DNA of 43,768 bases, taken from IMG/VR virus record IMGVR_UViG_3300033143_002088, positions 1 to 43,768 of that record, one strand, 5' to 3'. The position numbers were made by a program, and so were the translations under genes. The DNA is from a virus. Of the stretch, positions 1 through 5,188 are shown one piece after another (position 1 is the first letter of the stretch; every line of letters begins with the position of its first letter). The notes beneath the pieces were generated by a model, which was not told where the DNA came from, searched no databases, and saw only the letters and a list, made by a program, of their open reading frames with translations.

Positions 1-341
1 CCGGTGATGCTAGGGTGTTCGGTAAGGCTTGGGTGTCCGGTGATGCTAGGGTGTTCGGTAAGGCTTGGGTGTTCGGTGATGCTAGGGTGTTCGGTGATGC
101 TTGGGTGTTCAGTGATGCTTGGACAAAATCGCCTTTACAGATACAGGGTTCTAAACACTTTGTTACTACTGCCACACACACCAAAATTGCTATAGGATGT
201 AAAATTCACACAATAGCAAAGTGGAAAAAAGAGTACAAACAAATAGGAAAAGCTAACGGCTATACAAAAAAAGAAGTTAGAGAGTATAAGTTATGTCTTG
301 ACTTAGCTATTAAATATCTGAAAGGAAAATATTATGAATAG
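1..341 (+). CDS. Hexapeptide-repeat beta-helix protein, C-terminal part (gene broken by window end)
   Basis: The frame is open from base 3. It reads six G-D/K-A-x-V-F/S hexads, a last degenerate one (SDAW), then a non-repeat tail that begins TKSPLQIQGSKHF and ends KYYE at the TAG at 339-341. The hexads predict a left-handed parallel beta-helix. The same repeat plus this type of SPLQIQG tail is common in small phage and prophage proteins of unknown role. The N-terminal part of the same gene is at 43409-43768, so the two pieces are one gene on a circular molecule. The next gene starts inside its last codons (ATG at 334). The product is probably early and cytoplasmic, as there is no signal peptide. 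Function is unknown. Confidence 0.85.
   Translation, partial: GDARVFGKAWVSGDARVFGKAWVFGDARVFGDAWVFSDAWTKSPLQIQGSKHFVTTATHTKIAIGCKIHTIAKWKKEYKQIGKANGYTKKEVREYKLCLDLAIKYLKGKYYE
3..122 (+). repeat. 18-bp coding tandem repeat, left part
   Basis: Six near-identical 18-bp units run in frame (3-20, 21-38, 39-56, 57-74, 75-92, 93-110), with a partial seventh to 122. They differ mainly at the codon pairs GAT/AAG (D/K), AGG/TGG (R/W) and TCC/TTC (S/F). The array continues from the right end of the window and is the likely reason the assembly stopped here. Confidence 0.9.
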
Positions 342-525
342 AGAACTAAAAATTGATTGGAGAGATTGGGAAACACGAAAGATTAAGTCTCATGGTATGT
401 GGATTTTAGTAGGGAAAGACGTAAATATGCATGACCTTGAGACTGGTAAGGTAGTTGGGGTAGAAGTAAGTCAACTTCTAAATGGAAAGTACATAGTTGA
501 AAGGGTTATAAAGGAAGGGGAATAA
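334..525 (+). CDS. Small hypothetical protein (63 aa)
   Basis: Not recognised. It starts with ATG inside the last codons of the beta-helix gene (8-bp overlap), which suggests translational coupling, and ends TAA at 525. The product is charged, with no membrane segment or cysteine pair. Beta-strand-like patterns (WILVGKDVNMHDLETG, IVERVI) suggest a small beta-rich domain. It belongs to the run of short co-directional early genes. Confidence 0.7.
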   Translation: MNRELKIDWRDWETRKIKSHGMWILVGKDVNMHDLETGKVVGVEVSQLLNGKYIVERVIKEGE

Positions 526-529
526 AACC

Positions 530-802
530 ATGAAACACAAAGTCAGATTCAATAAGAAGTGTAGAGCATGTGGGGGGCAGGAGTTTGAAATTGAAAGGTC
601 TACCGTAGTGGAGGATGAGTATTGGGTAGGTTGCGTGTCATGTAAGAAGCTAGTACTTACAAAGTGGTCTACCTTTGAAAAGTTTATTGAAAGATCGTCC
701 GAGCTATGGGACAAGGACAGATTCACCAGTGATAGCAAGATAACATCTGATGATGTAAAGTTTCTTAGGTGGTTACTGGAGAATAAGGGGGTGGAAGTAT
801 GA
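530..802 (+). CDS. Small zinc-ribbon protein (90 aa)
   Basis: Two CxxC pairs (CRAC at about residues 12-15 and CVSC at about 35-38) form a zinc-ribbon pattern, followed by a charged helical C-terminal half. The stop overlaps the next start by 4 bp, so the genes are likely coupled. Its target is unknown; small zinc ribbons in phage early regions often bind nucleic acid or protein. No closer family was recognised. Confidence 0.75.
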   Translation: MKHKVRFNKKCRACGGQEFEIERSTVVEDEYWVGCVSCKKLVLTKWSTFEKFIERSSELWDKDRFTSDSKITSDDVKFLRWLLENKGVEV

Positions 803-1221
803 ATACAGTTAAGGCACTTAACATGCTAAAAGAAATATGCAGGAAAAACAAGATCAAGTTAGATTTAAAAATAAATAAAGACTACAGAAAGGAAGAAACA
901 TGGGAGTCAAGTGTTACTAGCATATACTACCCCTTTGCTATTAGGGTAATGGCTACTAATGACTTTGAGGGTACTATGATTTTAGCTCATGAACTAGGGC
1001 ATGTCTTGACGGGTGGGATGTATGCTAGGACTTGGAGTCAAGAGGTAATAGACAATGAGTTTAGGGCTTCAAGGTGGGCGTTAAGATTTCTATGGAAGAA
1101 TAAAGTAAGGGGTAGGAGGTTTAAGGCTGTTAAACTTACCTGTAGGGAGTGCTTAAAAAGTTATAAGGATGCTGTAGCTGAGTATAGCGACATAAGATCG
1201 AAAGAATTTTCTAGCTCTTAG
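799..1221 (+). CDS. Putative zinc metallopeptidase, ImmA/IrrE-like (140 aa)
   Basis: The motif HELGH at residues 64-68 is a gluzincin-type HExxH zinc site. A glutamate about 19 residues further on (E87, in NEFRASRWAL) sits where the third ligand lies in ImmA/IrrE (DUF955) peptidases. Two cysteines near the C-terminus (CREC) are an addition. ImmA-type peptidases cleave repressors; here the target could be a host regulator or defence factor, which is inference. The start overlaps the upstream gene by 4 bp. The 3' end overlaps a convergent small gene on the minus strand. Confidence 0.65.
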   Translation: MNTVKALNMLKEICRKNKIKLDLKINKDYRKEETWESSVTSIYYPFAIRVMATNDFEGTMILAHELGHVLTGGMYARTWSQEVIDNEFRASRWALRFLWKNKVRGRRFKAVKLTCRECLKSYKDAVAEYSDIRSKEFSSS

Positions 1222-1387
1222 ACTTAAACTTCCTTTCAAAGGAGCGTATGTCTTTGTATTCTTTAAGTAGCAGTAGGAGTAAGCTCTCAATCTGTTTCTG
1301 GTTAGTTTTGAGTTTGTCTAGAAATTCGTTTTGGTTAAACAGTTCTTTCTTAAGCCAGTCGATAGACTCTTTGAGTTCTTTGTCCAT
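1211..1387 (-). CDS. Small coiled-coil protein on the opposite strand (58 aa)
   Basis: On the minus strand an ATG at 1387 opens a 58-codon frame ending TAG at 1211-1213. The product starts MDKELKESIDWLKKEL and is lysine- and glutamate-rich with leucine heptads, typical of the real small proteins of this phage. The plus frame over the same bases gives an implausible serine-rich peptide. It is the only leftward gene I see inside the rightward arm, and it overlaps the end of the metallopeptidase gene by 11 bp. The ribosome site is weak (AGAGAG). Function is unknown; an antisense or regulatory effect on the neighbour is possible. Confidence 0.55.
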   Translation of the reverse strand: MDKELKESIDWLKKELFNQNEFLDKLKTNQKQIESLLLLLLKEYKDIRSFERKFKSKS

Positions 1388-1448
1388 AAGCTTGTCTCTC
1401 TTTCTGGTGAAAGGAATAGAGGCAGATTACATAACTGCCGAGTACTAA

Positions 1449-1468
1449 AGGGGTTATAATACACCCCT
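1449..1468. promoter_or_regulatory. Inverted repeat around TATAAT (possible operator or hairpin)
   Basis: AGGGGT (1449-1454) and ACCCCT (1463-1468) form a 6-bp inverted repeat whose 8-nt loop contains TATAAT. It lies between the divergent small gene at 1211-1387 and the genes starting at 1634. It could be an operator over a promoter or an RNA hairpin. No good -35 box accompanies it on either strand. Confidence 0.35.
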
Positions 1469-1530
1469 ACTTATTCAGTGTAGCTTGACAATAATTTTTT
1501 CTTACGCCCTTTAAGGGGCTACAGCATTTA

Positions 1531-1564
1531 TTGTCTTACATCTGTATAAACATATACTCGCACA
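1531..1564 (+). promoter_or_regulatory. Candidate promoter with shared TATACTCGCACA motif
   Basis: TTGTCT (1531-1536), a 16-nt spacer and TATACT (1553-1558) resemble a sigma-70 promoter. The -10 box sits in the 13-mer ATATACTCGCACA (1552-1564), which recurs at 39119-39131 in the main control region. It lies about 70 nt before the strongly signalled start at 1634. Confidence 0.45.
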
Positions 1565-1633
1565 AATTTAGCAAGAATGTAGAATGTTACATCATACTAT
1601 GTATTGCTTTAATAAACTAGGAGGTAAGAGACA

Positions 1634-1783
1634 ATGATACTGTGCCACTATGATACGAGGTGTGGACTGGAAGGGAAGTTTGAGTTTGGTGGTAGTTTCT
1701 TTTGTCACAAGCACTTGAAGATAGCAGTTAAAGAGTTTTTTCAAATCGTACAAGAGGGAGGGATGTATGAAAAAGAAAGATAG
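1634..1783 (+). CDS. Small Cys/His-rich protein (49 aa)
   Basis: The start is well supported by AGGAGG about 10 nt upstream. The 49-aa product begins MILCHYDTRC and later has FFCHKH, so four cysteine/histidine clusters could hold one zinc ion. The C-terminal half is a predicted helix. It is first in a small-gene run behind the candidate promoter at 1531. Its last codons overlap the next gene. Function is unknown. Confidence 0.65.
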   Translation: MILCHYDTRCGLEGKFEFGGSFFCHKHLKIAVKEFFQIVQEGGMYEKER

Positions 1784-1937
1784 ACAAGAGCTAGAAAAGT
1801 ATTACAATTACTTTTACAAGGGAGGGAATGGGAATACACACAAGAGAAAGTATAATTTAGATGAGGGTGTGGTAGACAATGAGGCACTTGACACACAACC
1901 CGATGAGTGCTATACTTATAATAGAGAGGGAGAATAA
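1767..1937 (+). CDS. Small charged hypothetical protein (56 aa)
   Basis: ATG at 1767 (MKKKDRQELEKYYNYFYK) overlaps the end of the preceding gene and stops TAA at 1935-1937, one base before the YopX-like gene. AGGGAGGG upstream is a good ribosome site. The product is lysine- and tyrosine-rich, then acidic. The strong promoter-like sequence at 1888-1916 lies inside its 3' end. Confidence 0.6.
   Translation: MKKKDRQELEKYYNYFYKGGNGNTHKRKYNLDEGVVDNEALDTQPDECYTYNREGE
1888..1916 (+). promoter_or_regulatory. Sigma-70-like promoter
   Basis: TTGACA (1888-1893), exactly 17 nt, then TATACT (1911-1916) preceded by TGC, an extended -10. The same layout is found at 40179, 41867 and 39192. It would start transcription just ahead of the YopX-like gene at 1939. 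Confidence 0.55.
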
Positions 1938-1938
1938 C

Positions 1939-2346
1939 ATGAGAGAGATTAAGTTTAGAGGGCTAGCAAAAAGTGGGCTTGGATGGCTCTATGGGTCATT
2001 AGTATTTAGTCCTAACAACTTTCCTTTCATTGTGGGAGGGGTAGTCGAGTCTAACGAAGAATATATTGCATTTGAATTTTGGCAACCTGTAAGACCTGAG
2101 ACAGTTGGACAGTATACTGGGCTGATGGACAAGAATAGAAAAAAGATTTACGAAGGAGATATTGTTAGTGTCCATGATGATGAAATGCAAGGAAAAATTA
2201 TTTCAAAGGTTTCGTGGCATGAAAAGTTGGGGGCTTGGTGGCTTGATGGACAATATAAATTCAGAGAATACTTGTACGAGTTTAATGACTCTATAAGCCT
2301 TGAAATCATTGGTAATATCTATGAAAATCTAGAGTTGCTAAAATGA
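1939..2346 (+). CDS. YopX family protein (135 aa)
   Basis: The sequence opens MREIKFRG, carries W-x-YGS and then PETVGQYTGLMDKNRKKIYEGD, and closes with a GNIYEN segment. This is the characteristic signature of the phage/prophage YopX family, named from Bacillus phage SPbeta. The biochemical role of the family is not known. I place the start at 1939 and not at the longer upstream ATG, because the promoter would lie inside the longer version and the preceding gene ends at 1937. Its stop overlaps the next small gene by 4 bp. Confidence 0.85.
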   Translation: MREIKFRGLAKSGLGWLYGSLVFSPNNFPFIVGGVVESNEEYIAFEFWQPVRPETVGQYTGLMDKNRKKIYEGDIVSVHDDEMQGKIISKVSWHEKLGAWWLDGQYKFREYLYEFNDSISLEIIGNIYENLELLK

Positions 2347-2456
2347 TTGAAAAGATAACTAGTATTATGGTGTTGTTGTTCTTAACTGTCTGGGTGATAT
2401 TCTGGGTGCAGTTGACTTATTACTCCCTACTATATGAGATACTGCGAGGGATATAA
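2343..2456 (+). CDS. Very small membrane protein (37 aa)
   Basis: ATG overlaps the YopX stop (ATGA). The 37-aa product is mostly one hydrophobic segment with several tryptophans and valines (about residues 8-26) and a short charged tail. It is likely a single-pass inner-membrane peptide of unknown role. Confidence 0.5.
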   Translation: MIEKITSIMVLLFLTVWVIFWVQLTYYSLLYEILRGI

Positions 2457-2574
2457 TCAGGCTGAAGGTAAGGAAAGTTAAAAGGAGCATGGGCAACCTA
2501 GGTTGAATAGAGATGGAATGGTGACCTAGACAGATACCGCACCTGCCTTTGGTCTGCATTTTAAATATAAAAGT

Positions 2575-2688
2575 CAGGTTGTGGTGGAATAGGTAGACAC
2601 AAGGTAATTCTGGTGTGGGCTGAAGCTTAGAGCTTAGAGCTTAGAGCTTGGAGCCATACTATGTAGGGTGCAAATCCTTACCAACTTA
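2575..2688 (+). tRNA. tRNA-Leu-like element, probably degenerate
   Basis: The D-arm region (TGGTGGAATAGGTAGACAC, 2582-2600) matches the class II tRNA-Leu D-arm, with GTG/CAC pairing. The T-arm is TAGGG-TGCAAAT-CCTTA (2664-2680), five pairs around a near-standard loop. AGGTTG (2576-2581) pairs with CAACTT (2682-2687) as a 6-bp acceptor. Against a working tRNA: I cannot fold a standard anticodon stem in the 17 nt after the D-arm, there is one extra C before the acceptor strand, and a GGCT/AGCC-closed tandem repeat replaces the long variable arm. It may be a decayed tRNA or a tRNA mimic. No CCA is encoded. Confidence 0.45.
2624..2651 (+). repeat. 7-nt tandem repeat (AGCTTAG)x4
   Basis: Four head-to-tail copies of AGCTTAG, the last with one change (AGCTTGG). 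The array is closed by GGCT (2618-2621) and AGCC (2652-2655), which could pair, putting the repeat in the place of the long variable arm of the tRNA-Leu-like element. Confidence 0.85.
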
Positions 2689-2708
2689 AAACTTAAAGGA
2701 GAAAGCAA

Positions 2709-2876
2709 ATGGAAAGACAAGTAGAGATTAGTAATTGTGCTAGTGTTAACCCAAGACATGTTATAGCTGTCTTGTTTGACCAGAAGAACCTAAAGACTAA
2801 GATTGTGCTTCTAGGTGGTGGTGGGATTGAATCAGATAAGACATTTAAAGATACAGTTAAGGCGTTAAATGGATAA
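2709..2876 (+). CDS. Small hypothetical protein (55 aa)
   Basis: ATG at 2709 follows AAAGGAGAAAGCAA, a good ribosome site. The product reads MERQVEISNCASVNPRHVIA then a short strand pattern (KTKIVLLGGGGIE), so it is a small alpha/beta or all-beta domain. It overlaps the HNH gene by 8 bp. Not recognised. Confidence 0.6.
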   Translation: MERQVEISNCASVNPRHVIAVLFDQKNLKTKIVLLGGGGIESDKTFKDTVKALNG

Positions 2877-3255
2877 GAAGATAAAGTCTGTGCTGATTGG
2901 TAGTATCCGTAAGGCGTTCCTGTATAGCAAGATGCGGAGGGACACACTCGCTGACGCACAACACCCAAAAATTAAAGATAAGTTTAAGTGTGCTAAATGC
3001 AAGAAGTATTTTACCAGAAAGAAGGTAAGTGTTGACCATATAAAGCCCGTAGTTGACCCAAAGGAAGGGTTTCCTACTGTTCAGTATTTGGCTGAAGATA
3101 CAAAAGATAAGGTATTAAGTCCTGACGTTGAGTATCTGGATTGGGCTAAGTATATCTACCGTATGTTTTGTGGGGAGAAGAACCTACAAGTACTATGTAG
3201 GGCTACATGTCACAAGAGAAAGACAAAACTAGAGAGAGGGAGGAGAAAGAAGTGA
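2869..3255 (+). CDS. HNH endonuclease (128 aa)
   Basis: A zinc-bound HNH layout is visible: C41-x2-C44, then VDHIKPV with the catalytic D56-H57, then N-LQVLC-RATCHKRKTK with C110, C114 and H115. This is the ordinary HNH (McrA-like) architecture of phage nucleases. It could be a homing enzyme, an accessory nuclease for packaging or host DNA degradation. Its position among early genes, far from terminase, argues against a packaging role. The start overlaps the 55-aa gene, and a GTG start of the next gene overlaps its stop. Confidence 0.8.
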   Translation: MDKKIKSVLIGSIRKAFLYSKMRRDTLADAQHPKIKDKFKCAKCKKYFTRKKVSVDHIKPVVDPKEGFPTVQYLAEDTKDKVLSPDVEYLDWAKYIYRMFCGEKNLQVLCRATCHKRKTKLERGRRKK

Positions 3256-3467
3256 AATCTGCTAAAGTATTATGTAGCTTTATAGGTAGCCCTAGCTTTC
3301 CGAATAACAATAAGTACTTGCTCATACCTGATGGTACTGGTGAAGAAGATTCGTTGATTGTCAGTAAAGATTGTCCACTAGGTAGAAAAATCTTTGAAGC
3401 TCTTGGATTTAGAGATGGAAAGATTGAGATAACTTTAAGAAGGGTAAAGGGAAGGAGAAAAAAGTAA
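3252..3467 (+). CDS. Hypothetical protein (71 aa, GTG start)
   Basis: I use the GTG at 3252 (overlapping the HNH stop as GTGA) because AGGAG lies about 6 nt upstream; the longer frame would run deep into the HNH gene. The product (VKSAKVLCSFIGSPSF, later YLLIPDGTGEEDSLIVSKDCPLG) looks like a small beta-barrel domain with a basic tail. The fold is reminiscent of GreA/GreB C-terminal domains (DSLIVSKDCPLGRKIFEAL), but it is too short to be sure. Confidence 0.6.
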   Translation: MKSAKVLCSFIGSPSFPNNNKYLLIPDGTGEEDSLIVSKDCPLGRKIFEALGFRDGKIEITLRRVKGRRKK

Positions 3468-3676
3468 TGGTGAACCTTATGACAACAGACCCAGAGGAAC
3501 TAAAGAGAAGGTTAGAGCATGACGAGAACGCTTGGATGAAATATGTAGCGACAGCTAACTTACAACACGCTGATAGTCTTAACCAAATTGGTGACTTGTT
3601 TCGTTTGGTTAGACAACAGCAAGCACAGATAGATAAGTTGAGAGTAAAAATAAATAAGTTAGAGGGAGGCAAATAG
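3467..3676 (+). CDS. Small coiled-coil protein (69 aa)
   Basis: Starts at the TAATG junction with the upstream gene and stops two bases before the next start. Heptad leucines and glutamines (LFRLVRQQQAQIDKLRVKI) predict a coiled coil over the C-terminal half. Function is unknown. Confidence 0.65.
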   Translation: MVNLMTTDPEELKRRLEHDENAWMKYVATANLQHADSLNQIGDLFRLVRQQQAQIDKLRVKINKLEGGK

Positions 3677-3677
3677 G

Positions 3678-3998
3678 ATGCCATACATCAAGCAATATCA
3701 GAGAGATTTTTATCTAGAAGATTTAAAGCAGTTGTCTCACCATCTGAATGTTATCAAGCTAGACCACGCTAAAGGGGACTTGAATTACATTATCTTTTCT
3801 CTGGTGGTGGAGTACTTGATTAAGTTTGGATACTTAGCTAGAGATGAGTATGATAACCTCGTTAGTACAGGTAAGGAAGGCTCTTACTTTGCCCTCTCTA
3901 CTATGATAGATGCAGTTAGTAACTGCTCCGATGAGCTTAAGCGTAGGGTGCTAGTTCCTTACGAGAAAAAGTGCAAAGAAAAGAATGGCGATGTATGA
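3678..3998 (+). CDS. Phage hypothetical protein, DUF6899-like (106 aa)
   Basis: The opening MPYIKQ and the central G-DLNYIIFSLVVEYL resemble a widespread small phage family that I recall as DUF6899 (MPYIKxE... G-LNY-IT). Predicted all-helical. Family function is unknown. It sits in a tight run; its stop overlaps a very small downstream gene. Confidence 0.6.
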   Translation: MPYIKQYQRDFYLEDLKQLSHHLNVIKLDHAKGDLNYIIFSLVVEYLIKFGYLARDEYDNLVSTGKEGSYFALSTMIDAVSNCSDELKRRVLVPYEKKCKEKNGDV

Positions 3999-4099
3999 AG
4001 TTTGTACACAAGATAGATACTCATACTCAGGTGTTCTTACTGGAGTTAGTGAAACAGTTAGAAAGAATTATAAGTAAAACAATTTTTTGGAAAGGGTAA
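3995..4099 (+). CDS. Very small hypothetical protein (34 aa)
   Basis: ATG at 3995 overlaps the upstream stop (ATGA) and the frame ends TAA at 4097-4099, just before the next ribosome site. The product is one amphipathic helix (VFLLELVKQLERIISKTI). It exactly fills an otherwise empty gap, which supports it, but the size keeps confidence low. Confidence 0.45.
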   Translation: MKFVHKIDTHTQVFLLELVKQLERIISKTIFWKG

Positions 4100-4105
4100 A
4101 ATAAA

Positions 4106-4708
4106 ATGAAAACCAAAGACTTCTATGTGTTACTCAAGCAGATGGTGAAGGACGAAGAAACTATTATGATAGGGAAGGGTAAGGAGTACACTATAGGTAG
4201 CGATGATAAGCTCCAGAACTTCAAGGATGTAGGAAAGGCATCTAACCTTGACCCTATGAAGGTATGGCAAGTGTACTTTATGAAGCATGTAGCCTCCATC
4301 TACAACTACATTAAGGATGGGGTAGAGGCTAGCGATGAGCCAATTGAAGGGCGTATTAAGGATGCGAGAAATTACCTAGCCTTACTGGTTGGGTTGATTA
4401 AGGAGCAGAAGGATTTAAAGGAAGAGTATGTAGAGGTAAGTAAACCTAAAGAGTACATTAGAATCTTACAAGATAATCTTAATGGTGCAGGTGTAAAAAT
4501 AAATGAGGTACTTGAGATAGACAGGCATGATGGAGTACATATTTATGCAAAAAGTAAGAGTAGCAAATTAACATGGGTCTTTATTTTAAAAGAGGTAGGG
4601 AAAGGGTTTGAGTATGTGGTTGGAAAGGAAAAGAAAACAAAAAGTGGACATGGCTTTAAATTAAGTCAAGAAGAGTTTGATAAGTATGAAGAACTTGAAG
4701 GGTTCTAA
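4106..4708 (+). CDS. MazG-like / nucleotide-modification-associated protein (200 aa)
   Basis: The N-terminal ~110 residues contain KGKEYTIGSDDKLQNF, then VWQVYFMKHVASIYNY, then an E-x2-I-x-DARNYLALL stretch. This is the pattern of the DUF1599/all-alpha NTP pyrophosphatase group, which binds Mg2+ and hydrolyses non-standard or excess nucleotides. The C-terminal ~80 residues look like a separate small beta-rich domain (VHIYAKSKSSKLTWVFILKE). It lies directly before a deoxyribosyltransferase-like gene and the DNA polymerase, so a role in the dNTP pool is likely. The exact substrate is unknown. Confidence 0.6.
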   Translation: MKTKDFYVLLKQMVKDEETIMIGKGKEYTIGSDDKLQNFKDVGKASNLDPMKVWQVYFMKHVASIYNYIKDGVEASDEPIEGRIKDARNYLALLVGLIKEQKDLKEEYVEVSKPKEYIRILQDNLNGAGVKINEVLEIDRHDGVHIYAKSKSSKLTWVFILKEVGKGFEYVVGKEKKTKSGHGFKLSQEEFDKYEELEGF

Positions 4709-4729
4709 CTAAAAGGAAGGAGGAGAAGC

Positions 4730-5188
4730 ATGAAGAAACTTAAGTTTTATTTTACTAACCCTACAGATGGTAGGCATGTAGCTAAGGAAGTAGAGAGGAA
4801 GATACTAGCTAGCTTAAACATTAAGCTTGAGAATCCTTTCTATGATGAATATGGAGTCCCTACCCCTGAGATAGCAGAGCTAGACAAGGGTAAGCGTACT
4901 TCAGTTAGTGACAATGAGATAGTGGATTGTGATCTGGAGAAAATTGATAAGACCGATGGGTTGATAGCATGGATCACTAAAGATACCTCATGGGGTAGTG
5001 TACAGGAGTGCTTCTATTCCTCTAGGGTGGTGAGGAAACCAACATACATCATCTTCCATGAGCCTGATCTTAGTAAGACTAAGCTTATGAATAACAAGCA
5101 CCCTTGGGCTAGGCGTAACAGCACAAGAGTATTCGTTGGAGTTGATAACTTCATAGCGTTTGGTAAAAAAGAATGGGGTGGCAAATGA
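4730..5188 (+). CDS. Nucleoside 2-deoxyribosyltransferase-like protein (152 aa)
   Basis: The start FYFTNPTDG, the strand TDGLIAWIT with D76, and GSVQECFYSSRVVRKPTYII with E93 follow the fold of nucleoside 2-deoxyribosyltransferases: a Rossmann-like domain, an acidic residue after a hydrophobic strand, and a catalytic glutamate in the G-x3-E helix. Such enzymes swap bases on deoxynucleosides or hydrolyse the N-glycosidic bond. Between the MazG-like gene and the polymerase it probably acts on nucleotide pools or DNA precursors. The ribosome site AAGGAGGAG is strong. The polymerase start lies inside its last codons. Confidence 0.6.
   Translation: MKKLKFYFTNPTDGRHVAKEVERKILASLNIKLENPFYDEYGVPTPEIAELDKGKRTSVSDNEIVDCDLEKIDKTDGLIAWITKDTSWGSVQECFYSSRVVRKPTYIIFHEPDLSKTKLMNNKHPWARRNSTRVFVGVDNFIAFGKKEWGGK

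Larger units (their letters stand above)
2457..2708 (+). other. Non-coding stretch with structured sequence
   Basis: No plausible gene lies here on either strand. It begins with a perfect palindrome, CAACCTAGGTTG, near 2500 and ends with the tRNA-like element and 7-nt tandem repeat described separately. The stretch between 2460 and 2570 has several short complementary blocks (for example GACC with GGTC) but matches no RNA family I recognise. Confidence 0.4.

Noticed and set aside
1248-1448. Plus-strand serine-rich frame (66 aa)
   Set aside because: It is the shadow of the minus-strand coiled-coil gene at 1211-1387; its composition is unlike any other product here.
2470-2570. Second tRNA or group I intron between 2470 and 2570
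   Set aside because: Only short complementary blocks; no T-loop, no intron core elements that I can recognise.
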